From Neocallimastix lanati (nom. inval.) (Eukaryota; Neocallimastigomycota; Neocallimastigomycetes; Neocallimastigales; Neocallimastigaceae), in assembly GCA_016946835.1 (NCBI GenBank), contig JACVTC010000147.1:90001-154000 (forward strand): 64,000 bases of DNA. Reading direction: 5' to 3'. A model generated the notes under the pieces. That model was not told where the DNA came from, did not search any database, and saw nothing but the letters and a program-made list of their open reading frames with translations. Numbering within the stretch: position 1 is the first letter of the stretch; every line of letters begins with the position of its first letter. Below are positions 11,007 to 25,672 of the stretch, one piece after another. A program made the translations under genes and the position numbers.

Positions 11007-13933
11007 TTATACGGAAGCTCTTTTTTGTTTCTGTTGATTAAGTATTCGTAAGGTACGATTAAAGAAATAATTATTTGGATTTTTTTCAATGGAATCATTA
11101 TCATCATCTTGAAAGATAACAAAGGTTCCATGACTATTGAGATCATGTTTACTCCGATTAAAAAAGGAAAAGGTTCGGTTATTTTTATCTTTCATTAACG
11201 GTATAAAGTTTACAAGATTTATGGCATTATCAAAGTGCCCATCATCTACACTATTTCCATTAAAAGATCCATCCTTGATAGGATGCTTTTTAATATAGAT
11301 TAGTCGATAACCTACTAAAAGATAAGTACTTACAATACAACTAAATAGATAAATTCCGTACAAGACAACATATAATGAATCAATACCTAATAATAAATAG
11401 ATAGAACTATCAAAAATAGTTGTCGTAAATAAAAGTACGACAATGAAAAATATAAATTTAATATCTCCATATTTTTTGGAAAGTTTATGAATTTTTATGA
11501 CCATAATAATCATAAATATGAACTAATAATAATAATAACAATAATATATATATATATATATTTTTTGGTAATATATATAAAAAATAAAAAGTAGATATAT
11601 AAAATTATAAATATATAAAATTATAGATATTTAAAGTTATAGATATTTAAAGTTAATTATAATGTCAAAAAAAAAAAAAAAAAAAAGTTAGTATAAATTT
11701 ATTATTAACAATATAAATAAGTAGGATAAGTCGATAAGCAAATAAATAAATAAATAAATATAAATTAAACAAATAATAATATAAAAAAAAAAAAAAAAAA
11801 AGGAAAATAAATTATAATATATAATTATATATTATAAATATATGATAATATATTACTTACCAATATGGTACTGTAAATGAGTAGGATAGCCAGGTAAAAG
11901 ATAAAATTATAGAAATAACACCATATTATACGGTAGGGTTCGAAAGCTCCAAAGGTAGTAAAACCAAATCGACCATAAAAGGAAGCAATAAAAGAAATAA
12001 TGAAAACGGATATCAAAGCAATAATTATTTTTCGTATCATACGACGATCATTCAACTTTTTACCAAAATTAACATTAGAAACATTCGTATAGATGTAATA
12101 AATACGATAGATAATGGCCACCATGGGTAGATAAATTAGATTACTGAAGAAAAAATTAAATACAAAGTTTAATTGACATAAAGTTTCATTACGAATCATC
12201 CAAAAATAAAATGGAAATAAACTTTTCAATATTAATCCTAAGAGAGTGATATTGGAGAGTTGAGGGGATATTGCTTTTAAGTAGGGATGTTTTCTATTCT
12301 TATATACCATGATCATAATATATAAGAGAAAGAAAATGACAGCCAAAGAAGTCACACCAAATGTAATTAATAATATTATTTCTTTTGGAGAGGTCTTTTC
12401 CTCGGCTTTCACTAATTCGCCAGTATTTATAAAATTTGGAATTTTTTCATAAATGGGTTGATAGGCCTCCTCCGATATTAATTTTTGTAATATAATAGGT
12501 AATATTATTCTTATTTCTAAGAAACTGGCACTATACTTATTTTTTTGGAAAACTTTTTTTACCTCAATGGGTTTTGTACGACTAAATACTCTACAAATAC
12601 TTTGATTATCAAGGCAATAGGGATGAGTAGATGTAGATGTAGATGTAGGTGTAGGTTTAGGTGTATGAGGGGTAGTCATTTTAGAAACGTTCAAGTTAAC
12701 CGTTGGTATCGATCCGAATTCCGTAGCTCGAGCAAGTTGAAAATCTTCTGATGTTAGTAGAAGAGCATAATATAAAATATCATCGGCATGATTGGGAAGC
12801 TTATGACTATAGTTAAGAATGGAAAGATATTTTCCTTCCACAACTCCATAATCCTTAGGTAGATTTGCCATGGATATGGAATCCGTGACATTCTTCTTTA
12901 ATAAGGAATAATAGGAAGCTTTCCCCTTAAATAATTTTTTATCTTTTTGAATAAATGATTGGAAGGCCTGTTGAGGGGTTGTGGAAAGCGTATTCCTTAC
13001 ATCGGATCCAGTATATTTGAGGACGAACTCTCTGAAGGACCTATAAAACTCCATAATTTTATTTTTATCATTATAAAATTTATCCAAATAGCTGGTGTCC
13101 TCCGGATGACTTGACTCAAAAAGATGAATACGAACATACTCAAAAAATAAATTAATTAATTCATCCTCATCTCCAAGGGCAATACTTAATGTTCCATTTG
13201 AGGTGTGGGGTAATTTCTTTTTCTCATCATCTTTTTGAGTATTATTAATAATATTCTTTTGGAAAAGGATGGAATCCGTTAAAAATTCATTTTTCTTATC
13301 TTCATCTTCATTATAATAATAGAGATTATCAAAATCTAATTCATAGGGTAGACCGAGCAACTCTTTTCCTTTATGACGAGCTCGTTCAAGAATCACTTTA
13401 TTATGATGTTTAATATCTTCCATGCTAATTAAATGATCATAATTTAATAAATAATCATGTATATGTTCTATATAAAAGGAACCTTCAATAACAGCATTAT
13501 GAATATAAGTATCATCACTGTAAAGTAATCGATCAGGTAATACAACCATATCATAAATGTTTTCATTTCCTTTCTTTTTTAATTCTCTAAGGGTACAATT
13601 CAAATTTTTTGCGAATTCCAGATCCACAAAACGTTCAACATCCTTAGAGTATTTATAGGCAAAAAATAAAGCTATTCCATCATTAGGATCAGGCTCACAA
13701 TACGAAAATTCAATGTCCATTGAGGGTATACTATCATTTGATTCAAGTCTTTTTTTATCTACATATTGTTTCACAAAGGCATTGTATCTTTCCAGGTAAT
13801 TTTTGGGATCTTCAATATCTGGTTTACTTATTAAAACATTTATTTTTTCTGTACCACCAGCACTGGCTGCTTTTATGGTAGAAAATAAAAAAATGGTTAT
13901 CAATGGAATAATATATGATATTAAATAATTCAT
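11007..13933 (-). CDS. Class C GPCR-like receptor with solute-binding-protein-like ectodomain (two exons)
   Basis: Exon 1 is 11861-13933 and exon 2 is 11007-11522, joined across a 338-bp phase-0 intron (donor GTAAGT, acceptor ATTAG). The spliced product is about 862 residues. Signal peptide about 1-22; ectodomain about 25-515 with YDMVVLPDRLL, GLPYELDFDNLYYYNED and GSIPTVNL motifs in the order seen in the other two receptors, and a Pro/Thr/Ser stretch near 425-440. TM1 is near 518-540, then RKHPYLKAISPQL (near 545), the class C signature before TM2. Exon 1 closes TM5, and exon 2 supplies TM6, TM7 and GYRLIYIKKHPIKDG at the membrane exit. The cytoplasmic tail is about 100 residues. It presumably senses an extracellular small molecule and signals through G proteins; the ligand is unknown. 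Confidence 0.85.
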
Positions 13934-15139
13934 TTTTTATATAATATTATTATGTAATAAATTAAATTTTCTTGAAATTATTAATTATTATTGAAATTAT
14001 TTATGAATTCTTTTTTTTTTTTTTTTTTTTTTGTTGTTGTTGTTTGTTTGTTTGTTTGTTTGTATTTTTTATTATTCAAAAAAAAAATATGAATATATAT
14101 AATTATATTTTTGATGAATGATATATATTTATTATTATTATTAATTAAAAGTGAATATTTCTATACATCTTTTTCAATGTAATTAAATATATTAAATATA
14201 AAGATATATTTATAAATTATAAATTATTTAAATCATTATTAAATAAATTAATAAATGCAATTCATGTTATAATATATATATAGTATATTTTATTTTATTC
14301 TATTTTATTTATTTATTTATTTTTTTTATAAAATAATAAATTCACATAAAAAGGGTATATTGAAATTATTTATTATTATTATAAAAAAAAAGTTTTTTTT
14401 TTTTTTATTTTTTATTTTTTTTTATTTTGATATACTTTTCTTCATTTCAAAGTTAAATTTAAGTTATTCATTTCATAAAATAATTTAACTTTATTTTTAT
14501 TATTATTATAATAATTAATTTTAAAAAATATTATTTCGTTAAAATTTTATTAAATTTTGTTGTATTTATTTATTTTACTTTTTCTTTTTTCTTTTCCTTA
14601 ATTCCAATCAATAAAATTATTAAAAAAAAAATATATTTTAATAATGCTTTTATAAAATATATAAGGCAAATTCTGTATTATTTTATTTATTTTATTTTAT
14701 TTTACTGTATAAATTTTTTTAAATATTTTATTTCTTTTGTTAAAGGAATTAAAAAAAAAAAAAAAAAAAAGAAAAATTAAGATATTATTATATAGTTCTT
14801 ATCTAAATGATTATAAATAAATAAAGTAAAAATGAAATAAATAAAAAAAATAAAAAATAAAAAAAAAAAAAGCAAGTATTTATATATGATAAAAATTTAG
14901 AATTGACGATCAATTAATTTAACAATTACATCCAATAGAAGAAAAATATTAAATTTGTAGAAATTAAAAAATTAACTTTAATTCTTATTAAATTAAAAAA
15001 AAAAAAAAATTTTTTTTTCTGTTTTTTTTCTGTTTTTTTTTTATTATCATTGTTTTATTTTTGTTAATTTTTTTTTTTTATTTTATAAAAAAAAAAAAAA
15101 AGAAAAATCAATAAATTCTAACGAAATATAAAAGAAAAT
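13934..15139. other. AT-rich upstream spacer of receptor 2
   Basis: A/T tracts and TTG/TTTG runs (GTTGTTGTTG then GTTTGTTTG near 14032-14062). It includes the promoter side of the receptor that starts at 13933, but I could not resolve an element. No open frame of interest. Confidence 0.5.
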
Positions 15140-15620
15140 TAAATAATAATAAATAATAATAAATAATTAATAAATAATAAATAATAAATAATAAATAATA
15201 AAAATAGTATTTAATATTAAATAATAATTAATAATTAGGAGTATTCATTAATTATAAATAATTGAATAATAAGTAATAAATAATAAATAATAAATAATAA
15301 ATAATAAATAATAAATAATAAATAATAAATAATAAAAATAGTATTTAATATTAAATAATAATTAATAATTAGGAGTATTCATTAATTATAAATAATTGAA
15401 TAATAAATAATAAATAATAAATAATAAATAATAAATAATAAATAATAAATAATAAATAATAAATAATAAATAATAAATAATAAATAATAAATAATTGATA
15501 ATTGAATAATAAATAATAAATAATAAATAATAAATAATTAAAAAAGTATTTATTAATAAATAATAAATAATAAAAAGAGTATTTATTAATAAATAATTAA
15601 ATAATGGAATAATAAATAAT
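15140..15620. repeat. Heptanucleotide array with an inserted larger unit
   Basis: (TAATAAA)n again, interrupted twice by nearly the same block of about 70 bp containing TAATTAGGAGTATTCATTAA (near 15225-15250 and 15365-15390), and ending in AAAAAGAGTATTTATTAATA-type units. Confidence 0.85.
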
Positions 15621-17559
15621 AAATAAATAAAAAAACTTTTTTTAGTAATAAATTTTTGATTTATTTGGTTGTTTAAAAAAAAAATAATTTAATTGTAATA
15701 ACATTTAATTATATAAAAAAGGTAAATATTTAATAATAATTATCTATAAAAAGATAAAGAAAAAAAAAATTATATTAATATAGGATAATTATTAATATAA
15801 ATAATAATAATAATAATAATTATTTATATATTTTATACATTATACTTAAAATACTTTTCCCTTTTTCTTTTTTTTTTTTTTTCTTTTATTATATTCAGTT
15901 AAAAATATATTTATGAATCTAGATGACAATAAAAAAAAAAAAATAACTTTCATTGATATATAATAAAAGTTGAATTTTTGGTATTGTGTTGGGTAAGTGG
16001 AAATTCTTTATCTTTCTTTAATCATTAGTAATTAATTTTATATACCTTGTGGATAAACAAGACCACTTAAGATAATAATAACAATTAATGATAATATTTA
16101 ATTATTATTATTTTTTTTTTAATTATTTTTATTTTTATTTTTATTTTTATTTTTATTTTTATTTTTATTTTGTATCAAAAAAAAATTTTTTTTATTTCTT
16201 TTTGTCTCAATATTATTTTATTAATTTTAAATTTTGTTAGTAATAAGAAAATATTAAAAAATAATAATTAATAATAAGGTTTGAACAACTGAAAATTGTA
16301 ATTTATTAGTTATTTATACGCTATCCATTCAATTTTATTAAATAAATTAATAAAATAATTATTTATTCATTCATTTAATTATTATTATTATTTTTTTTTT
16401 AAATTTACTATTGTTCTACAAAGAAAAAAATAAAATAAAAGAAAAAAAAAATGAAAATTTTAGAGAATGATTAATATTAACTATTTTAAATTAAATAAAA
16501 AAAAATTTTATATATATAATAATTCTTTAATAAGAAATAAAAAAAAAAAAAAAGTTGTTTCATCTTCAAATTTAATTAAATATATAAACATATTAAGAAT
16601 AGTATAATCTATAATCTTAATTTAAGATAAAGAAACAAAATAAATTATTAGGAATAGAACAGATTTATTTTATTTTATTTTATTTTATTTTATTTATTAT
16701 TTTTCTTTTTATCTATTATTTTTATTTTTAAGACTATTTTTGTTTTATTCTTATACATACTCTAAATATAAGTTTATCTTTAAAATATTTAAATAAATAT
16801 TTATATATATATTTAAATAAATATATCTATAAATAATAAATAAATAATTAAAAATAATTAATCCATCAATGAATACAAAAAGAAAAAAGAAAAAGTGTAA
16901 ATCAACTTTCAACCAATCTAATTTTTAATTCTCATTCAAACATGAAACAAAAATGGTTGGACAAAAAAAAAACAATTTATCAAAATTAAAAATGAAATAA
17001 AATTTGTATAATTTTTATATTAAAATAAGAAAAAAAAAATTTTTTATTATTTTTTTTTTTTTTTTAATTTTTTAATATTATTCTTTTTTTTTTTTTATTA
17101 AAATTTAATTTATTATTAATTTATTGTTAATTAATATTTGAAGTAATTTCTATATACAAATAAATTAATTTTTTTTTTTTTTTAATTTCTGATCATACAA
17201 AAAAAAAAAAAATTATCCAAATTTCTATTTTGTTAATGATTTAATATTTTTTTTTTTCTTTTAATTAATCTTTCATAAAATATTAATCTTTTATAAAATG
17301 ATGTTTACATAAATAATTTTTTTTTTTATACTTTACATTGTTATCTTTTTCTTTTTTAAAGCTATTTTACAGGTATTTAAATTCTATCAGCAAGTAAATT
17401 TCTAAAAATAAAAAAGATAGCTACAAAAAACATATAATAAAAGAATAATTTATTTTATTCTATTGTTTACTTATATAAATTTATATAAAGATATATATTG
17501 ATATATATAATAAATAATTTTAACGGTTAACTTTTACTTAAAATATCTATTAAAATAAT
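15621..17559. other. AT-rich intergenic DNA, no gene seen
   Basis: Homopolymers and short simple repeats, for example (ATTTTT)n at about 16125-16170 and (TTTTA)n at about 16660-16700. No coding frame or RNA-like element was recognised. Confidence 0.6.
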
Positions 17560-17770
17560 AATAAATAATTAAATAATAAATAAATAATAATATATAAATA
17601 ATAAATAATAAATAATAAATAATAAATAATAAATAATAAATAATAAATAATAAATAATAAATAATAAATAATTGAATAATAAATAATAAATAATAATAAA
17701 GAGTATTTATTAATAAATAATAATAAATAATAAAAAGAGTATTTATTAATAAATAATAAATAATTAAAAA
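17560..17770. repeat. Heptanucleotide array with GAGTATTTATTAATAA motif
   Basis: (TAATAAA)n followed by two copies of an AGAGTATTTATTAATAAATAA segment, the same composite seen at the end of the 15.1-15.6 kb array and, on the other strand, at 26.6-27.0 kb. Confidence 0.85.
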
Positions 17771-19869
17771 AAAAAAAAAGACTTAACTTAGAATTAAATT
17801 AAAATTGCTGATCAATCTTTCTTCATAAGAATAGTTTATGGATGCATTGTTCATATTAACAATAACACAAAAGAAAACAATAAAAAAAAAAAAGTTTATA
17901 AAAGTATTTAATAAATTAATTTTAAAATAAAAAAAAAATAAAAAAAATTAATAAAATAAAAAAAATAATAATAACAAATTAAATGAAATAAAATTAAAAT
18001 TAATAAAAAATTAAAGTTTAAATTAAAATTAAATTTAATATAATTTAGTTAATTTAATTTAATTTTTTTTATTAAAGATTAAACTTTCAAATAAATATGA
18101 TATAATATTATATAATAATAGATAAATAAAAATGTAATAAAAACTAAATACTTCAATTTATATAATAAAATTTACCATTTCCCTTTATCTTTAATTTATT
18201 TGTATCCAATCTTCATTTTGTTTATTATATTTATTATGTTAAATTACAAATAATTTCTATTTTATGTATAATATCTATTAAACATTTAATATTTATTATA
18301 TTTTTATTTTATGTATTATATCTATTAAACATTTAATATTTATTATATTTTTATTGTAAGTATTATTTTTTTTTTTAAAAAAAAAAAAGATTTTTATAAA
18401 TTGTATATGTATAATTAAATAATGTAGTTATTACATTGTACATTATACTTTATTATTAAGTGTAAAAGAGTTCTATTTGATAGTATCGTGCCGAGTAACA
18501 TTAAATATTATCAAATAATGTTAGAATATCATAAAAAAATAATTACAAATAACATATAATGATCATAATCTTAGATGAAGAGGCCTTTCTTAATGTAAAA
18601 AAGAAAAAAAATAAATAAATAAAAATAAAATAAAATAAAATAAGATAAAATAAAAAGTATTATTTCTGCTTTTAAAAGTGTTAAATATAATCCATTATAT
18701 ATCAAATAACATATATAATATATAACAGAGCTATCATATATTAATCAAAAAAAATACTTTTTTACTTCTTTTTTTTTAATATTCTATTTGTTTTCCATGA
18801 AAAGAATTTATCTTTTTAATTATTGAAAAAAAAAAAAATTTCTTCATAAAAAAATTATTTTTTTTTTGTTTAATTGTGAGAAAGTATTTTATAGGAACCT
18901 TTAATTAAATGAGAATACTGATTGTTTATTATAATCAATTTTATTATCAGTTATCATTTAATATAAATATATATATACTGAAAATTATTATTATTATACA
19001 ATAATATATATCATATATTATAAATATAAAATATATAAAAAATATTTAATCAGTTTAATTTTATTTATATATTTATATATTTATAATATTTATTCTGTTT
19101 TATTTTGTTTTATGTAATGATTGGTGTATAATATATAATTTTCCTCTCCTGAATGTACAGGAATGCTAATAAACTAACCATATTACTATATTACTATATA
19201 ATATCCGGCATCTATACACAAGGTCAATGTAATGCTATAGTAGTTTATATGTATGAATAATGTGTATATATATTTTGTTTTATTTTTTTATTTTTAATAA
19301 TAGTTTAAAATTTAATTGATTATTATAATTTTTATTTTATTTATTTATGAAATGTATTATATATATTACTTAATATATGGAATTTATTTAAATGAATACT
19401 GTTAAACAACTTCAATCTTTTCTATGGAATTTAAAAGGTATACCAAAAATAACAATGATTATACTAAGAGGGTCACATATGTATTAAGTGATCTTTTTTT
19501 TTTTTTTTCATCTAGAAAGTTTCAAATAAACTACGGTTAGAGAATGAACAAATTATTACCATGTGTATTATTATTTGAACTTTTATTGAAGGTGACAATA
19601 TATCTAATCCTTCTTTTTAAATAGGATGATGGTTTAAACAAATAATTTTAATTTTAAACTTTGAAAAAAAAATTTTTTTTTTTTTTTTATTTTCTCCAAG
19701 AAAAAAAAATTTTTTTTTTTTTTTTATTTTCTCCAAAAAAAAAAAGTTTGGAGAAAAATTAAAAAGTATTATTCAAATTATTCAAATGTACGAAGCATTA
19801 ATTGAAAAAAAAAAAAAAAAATTTTTTTTTTTATAACTTTGATTATTTTACTAAAAAAAAAAAAAAAAA
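17771..19869. other. AT-rich intergenic DNA, no gene seen
   Basis: Ordinary spacer. A small hairpin TCCTG/CAGGA lies at about 19146-19162 in a slightly GC-richer patch (19141-19260). A run of poly-A/poly-T pairs lies at about 19660-19745. No coding frame. Confidence 0.5.
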
Positions 19870-20245
19870 TTCATTTTATAAATTAAAAAAAAAAAAAAAA
19901 AAGAATTATAATAAAATAAAATAGAATATTAAATTGATATTATATCATTTATTAATTATTTTTTTTATTAAATATTAAATATAATTTAACGCTTCATGTT
20001 TTTATTTTTTATTTTTTTTTTTTTTTAAATAACTATAATAAATAAATAAAAAAAAAATTCATTTTATAAATTAAAAAAAAAAAAAAAAAGAATTATAATA
20101 AAATAAAATAGAATATTAAATTGATATTATATCATTTATTAATTATTTTTTTTATTAAATATTAAATATAATTTAACGCTTCATGTTTTTATTTTTTATT
20201 TTTTTTTTTTTTAAATAACTATAAATAAATAAATAAATAAGTAAA
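19870..20245. repeat. 188-bp tandem duplication
   Basis: A block beginning TTCATTTTATAAATT at 19870 and containing TTAACGCTTCATG is repeated from 20058, nearly base for base. The two copies differ mainly in A-tract length. Confidence 0.85.
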
Positions 20246-20329
20246 ACTCGAAATAAATATAAATGGGTTAATTTTTATTCTTTTTTTTTTTTTTTAAATA
20301 AAATGGAAAAGATGCAATTTAAAAAAAAA

Positions 20330-20466
20330 AAAGAAATCAAATAATATGTATAAAGAATGAAGAAAAAGTTAATGAGTGAGAATGGTAAAAAGACTATTCC
20401 AAAAAGCATACTACTTTTAATTGATATGAGATGGGGTACTCACTACCAAAGATAATAGGATTAAAA
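20330..20466. repeat. Dispersed repeat of about 137 bp, copy 1
   Basis: Begins near AGAAATCAAATAATATG, includes ATGAGATGGGGTACTCACTA, and is nearly identical to 21658-21795 (one or two substitutions and an A-tract indel). On the minus strand both can be read as a hydrophobic peptide of about 45 residues, but no complete gene is present. It may be a fragment of a mobile element or a decayed membrane-protein exon. Confidence 0.75.
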
Positions 20467-20590
<124 letters not shown>

Positions 20591-20696
20591 ACTCGAAATA
20601 AATATAAATGGGTTAATTTTTAATCTTTTTTTTTTTTTTTTAAACTTTAAATTTCAAAAAATTTTCTTAAAAACACTTTTTGTATAATTTTGTCAC

Positions 20697-20731
<35 letters not shown>

Positions 20732-21359
20732 GAAAACAAAAAGAGGAAAAGAACAAATTATAATTAATAATAATAATAAAAAAAAAAAGATAATTATAAT
20801 TTATATCTTTAAAGTTAAATATTATAAAATATTTTAGCCAAAAAGTATTTAAAAATATTTAAAAATATCTTTAAAATTATATATAGAATATTAAATATTT
20901 ATTAAAATTAAATAAAATAATAATTTTTATTTTTTTTAGCTACCTTTACATAAATGGTATATTTAATTAAGCCACCCAATAGAAAGCCACGTTCCGAAAT
21001 ACAACACTCTTCAAATATTACAACAAAAACTTAAATATTTAATCTATATGTTGTTTTTATTTCTTAATTGAAAATTAAATATTTTTTTTTTTTTTAAATT
21101 ATCATTATATTGTTATCATTACTATTACTATTACTATTACGTATTTATAAACATTTTACATTTTAATAATAATATAAAATAATAAGCCACATTATAAATG
21201 TATTAACTATTAGATAAATAGTCATTTATAATATTTGGTTTAACCATAATTTTTTTTTTTTTTTTTTTTTTTTGTAATACTTAATTATATGAATATTATT
21301 CATATAATTAAGTATCATTAAAATAAAAAACCATATAAACTATATGATAATAATATGGC

Positions 21360-21391
<32 letters not shown>

Positions 21392-21632
21392 GTAGTAGTA
21401 ATAAAATTAATTATTAGAAAATGATAATCCATTAGAAAATATTGATTTTTTTTAAAAATAATTAACAACAACAAAAAAAAAAAAAAAAAAAAAAATTCAT
21501 AGATTTAAAAATGACAAAGAGAATACAAATAATGAGGAATTAACCATGAAAAAAAAAAAAAAAAGTATTATTTAATTAAATCAGTAAATCCTAAAAGTTA
21601 GGATGAAGCCATAAATTTTTAATGATTTAAGG

Positions 21633-21657
<25 letters not shown>
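20591..21657. other. AT-rich intergenic DNA
   Basis: Contains a short GC-richer patch with AAGCCACCCAATAGAAAGCC at about 20968-21000 and a TTAATTATATGAATATTATT hairpin at about 21280-21315. No gene was recognised. Confidence 0.5.
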
Positions 21658-21663
<6 letters not shown>

Positions 21664-21795
21664 AATCAAATAATATGTATAAAGAATGAAGAAAAAGTTA
21701 ATGAGTGAGAATGGTAAAAAGACTATTCCAAAAAAGCATACTACTTTTAATTGATTTGAGATGGGGTACTCACTACCAAAGATAATGGAATTAAA
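21658..21795. repeat. Dispersed repeat of about 137 bp, copy 2
   Basis: Second copy of the element at 20330-20466, in the same orientation. A 67-residue minus-strand open frame covers it, but its two ends are poly-Phe from A tracts. The copies are 1.3 kb apart with unrelated sequence between them. Confidence 0.75.
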
Positions 21796-22698
21796 AAAAA
21801 AAAAAAAAAAAAAAAATAACAAAGAAGATTTAACAAAAATTTAGAAAATAATATATGTATTGATACTAAATGTTAAATGTGGCTTATTAAAAAATAACAA
21901 GGATTTCATTTCATACATTAGACTCTCAATGAGGTAAATATCATTCAACATAACAAATAGAACGAAAAATAGTAAAAACAAATGAAATAATAAATTTTAA
22001 TTAAATTTTAAATTAATTTTTTTTTCCTTTCTAATGTCAAACCATTATTACTACAATTATTATTTTTTTTATAATGATATTTTATTCTTTTATTTTTATT
22101 TTTATTTTTATATTTATTTTTATTTTTATTTTTTATTTCATTTACTATTTTCTATTATCTATTTTTTTTTTTTTCATTTTCTATTTTTTATTTTCTATTT
22201 TCTATTATCTATTTTTTAATTAATTATATTATATTATATTATATTATATTATATTTCATTTTATTTTATTTTTTTTTTTTTTTTTTTTGTTTGCAATAAT
22301 ATATTACTTTATTATCTTGATTCTATAATTTTTTTTTTTTTTTTTTTTTTTAATTTTATAAAAATATTATTATTTAAATTTTTAAGAAATTAAAAATTTA
22401 AATATATCTTATATATATAAATAAAAAATTTATTAACTTAATAAGAACAATTATGTATTGATTTGTGATAACAATTACACATTTGAAAAAATAATAATAA
22501 TAATAATAATAAATAAATAAAATAATAATATTACCATGCATTTTATATTATATAATAGTACCTATTATTGCTTTACTATTATTATAATTATTATTACTAC
22601 ACTATTATAAATTATTATTAGCATGAGTATTATTAATTATTAATTATTATTATTATTATTATTATTTTAATAAATTATAAAATCATCTTAAATATATA
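21796..22698. other. AT-rich spacer, 3' flank of receptor 3
   Basis: T-rich simple sequence including (TTTTA)n and TATTTTCTAT repeats at 22080-22260. No coding frame beyond low-complexity Phe/Tyr runs. Confidence 0.6.
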
Positions 22699-23377
22699 TT
22701 AATATTGACGTTGATAATTTTGTTTATCTTGATTATCTTGACTACTTTGGTTCATTTGTTCCATTCCATTTTGTTTGCTTTCCTCATCCAATAGTTTTAG
22801 TGCCTGATTAAAGAAATAATTGTTTGGATTACTCAATATTGGATCATTTATATTATCTTCATCCTTTACAATAGAAAATGTACCATTACTATCATGGCCT
22901 TTACTTTGTTTAAAAAATGGAAAGTTCCCAATTCGATTCTTTTTCAAAGGAATAAAATCAACAATATTAATTGTAGTATTGAAATAATCATTATTAATAT
23001 CATTTCCTTTATACGTTCCATTTTTAATAGGATGCTTTAATACATAGATCAATCTATATCCCACCAAAAGATAAACACAACAAAGACAACATAACATATA
23101 AACAATATGTGCTATCAAGTAAAAGGTATCACTTCTTAATATCGCCATTAAAGACATATATATAAACTCATAAATTATAGATGAAAATAAAAGTAGTACA
23201 ATGAATAAAATATATTTCACTTCTCCAAATTGTCTAGAAACTTTTATCGTTCTTACTGTCATGATAAGCATAAGAATAAACTAATAAATATATAAATTAA
23301 ATATATATATCAATAAAATTTAAATAAATTAATAAATTTAAATATATATATATATATAAAAATAAATTAATATATTA

Positions 23378-23415
<38 letters not shown>

Positions 23416-23582
23416 ATCATTTCATTTTAAAATATTTTATTATTTGATTAATTTATTTCATTTTAAAACATTTTATTATTTAATAACAATAATTATAATA
23501 CTATGTAAATAAAATAGAATAGAATAAAATATAATAAAATAAAAAAAAAATATAATAAAATATAATAAAATAAAATAAAATA

Positions 23583-23627
<45 letters not shown>

Positions 23628-25672
23628 ACCGTGAGTATAACGTATATTATTATGAAATTAAAATAACCTGTTTGATTTTTGGAGTAACAATTTTTATTTC
23701 GACTGGGAAAGAAAGAACCAAAGGTTGTTACATAAAATGGATCAGAAAATATAATTACTGACGTCAATATTAAAAAAAAGATTATTGCTATTGTTATAAT
23801 GATTAGTAAACGTCTATCATTTAACTTTTTACCAAAATTTACTTTTGAAATGTTAGTATAGATGTAGTAGATACGAAAGATGATAGCAAACATAGGAAAA
23901 TTGGTTAAATTTAAGGTAAAATTTCTGATAACATATATTAATTGACATAATAATTCGGTATTGACAAAAAACATAGTTTTTGACACTGAAATATTTAATA
24001 TCATTCCAATGACCGTTAAATTAGATAAAAATGGTGAAATTGCTTTTAAATAGGGATGTTTTCTGTGTATGTGGACCATGATTACTACAATAATTAATAT
24101 TAGTATGATAGATAATGTGAGAATATCTTGAACAAGAAAGATAGGATTATTTTTATAGAACTTTGTTAAAGAATGGGATTCTAAATTTAAAATATTGATA
24201 AAGGTATTGTTAAATATGGTATAATTATTACTGGAGATACCTGTCTTCAACGTACTGGGCATGATAAGTCTTACTTCCATAACACTTGCACTATTGTCAC
24301 CTCTTTGAAACAATTTTGTTATGTCAATTGGATTTGATTCCCTAATTAATTTACATAATTCAGGATATGAATTACAGTATAAAGTAGTATAATCATCTGG
24401 TGTTTTTCTCTTAAAATCAAATGTGGGTAAATTTCCAAATTCTTTTGCTCGATATAACTGTATTTCTTGTGAGGTAAGTTGAAGAGCCAGTTGAACGAGC
24501 ATATTCTTATCTTTTTTACTATCACTATTAATTACTAAATATTTTCTATTAATAACACTGATATCGTTAGGAAGAGACCGTATAATAATATTTGAATAAG
24601 TATTTTTCAAAGAAACGTAATTGGATGCTTTTCCCTTTAAAAATTTTTTTTCATTATTTATAAATGAATTGTAGCTATCTTGCACTGAAGTAGTTAATGT
24701 TTTATTCAAATTCGAACCTGTATACTTTATTAAAAATTCTTTAAAAGAATTATAAAATTCATTCGATGTTTTTTCATTGAGTAAAAAACTGAAAAAATCT
24801 GATTTTTGGTCACCCTTTGGTATACTTTTTACATTATATTTCAAATGAATATATTCTGAGAATAAATTTAACATTTCATCATTATTTCCTAAACCAATAC
24901 TTAGTATGCCATCATCAACTACTGACGGATAGCTTGTGACATTGAAACGATCTTCCAATAGAGGTGGTTCTGGAGTAAATGATGATAGCAATAGTAGGTC
25001 ATCATTTGCTTTCATATTTTGGTATGTATAATTATTTATCTGATCATCAGAGCTTTTATAAAATATGGTATCAAAATCAATTTCATAGGGTATTCCATAA
25101 AATCCTTTATTGTCAACATAAGGTTCTTTATTAGTAAGCATACTTCCTTGTAAAATATTATCATCATGAAAACTAACGTCATCCTTTCGAATGTATTCAT
25201 CATAATTTAAAAAATATTTATAAAGATCTTTTTCAGTATAAAAAATCTTAAATGGGGCAAAATATACATTGGCTTCTTCACTTAACATAAATTTATCATC
25301 TAATATCATCATGTCATAATTGTTACTTTTTAGAGCATTAATAGTGCAATTAACATATTCTGAATATTCCACATCCAGAGAAACTAATGAGATATTTTTA
25401 TATATATGTTCAATTATTTTTCCTTCTTCTGGTTTTGGTATACAATATGAAAATTTTATTTCAATATTGGGTATAGGAAGATTATTTCTTTGTTTTTGAT
25501 ATAAAAGATATTGATTTATCTTGGTATTATAATTTTCTAAATATTGATTTGATTCAATATCAGGCTTATTTATTAAAATATGAATTACATTTTCTTCAGC
25601 ATTAGACTTTGTAAACAACAAAATAATATTAATAAAAATATTTATTGCTATAACTCTAAATAAACTATTCAT
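22699..25672 (-). CDS. Class C GPCR-like receptor with solute-binding-protein-like ectodomain (two exons)
   Basis: Exon 1 is 23630-25672 and exon 2 is 22699-23280, separated by a 349-bp phase-0 intron (donor GTAAAT, acceptor ATTAG) at the same protein position as in the receptor at 11007-13933. The spliced product is about 874 residues. Signal peptide about 1-25; ectodomain with LINKPDIES, YDMMILDDKFML, GIPYEIDFDTIFY, KGKASNYVSLK and GNLPTFDFK; TM1 near 505-530; RKHPYLKAISPFLSN near 537 marks TM2; VNFGKKLNDRRLL lies between TM3 and TM4. Exon 2 carries TM6, TM7, GYRLIYVLKHPIKNG and a polar Gln/Asn-rich tail. Without splicing, exon 1 would run into a poly-Phe stretch encoded by the intron's A tract, which supports the donor chosen. 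Ligand unknown. Confidence 0.85.

Noticed and set aside
21619-21822. Minus-strand 67-residue hydrophobic frame as a gene
   Set aside because: Both ends are poly-Phe from A tracts, and the core is a dispersed repeat with no complete gene in either copy.
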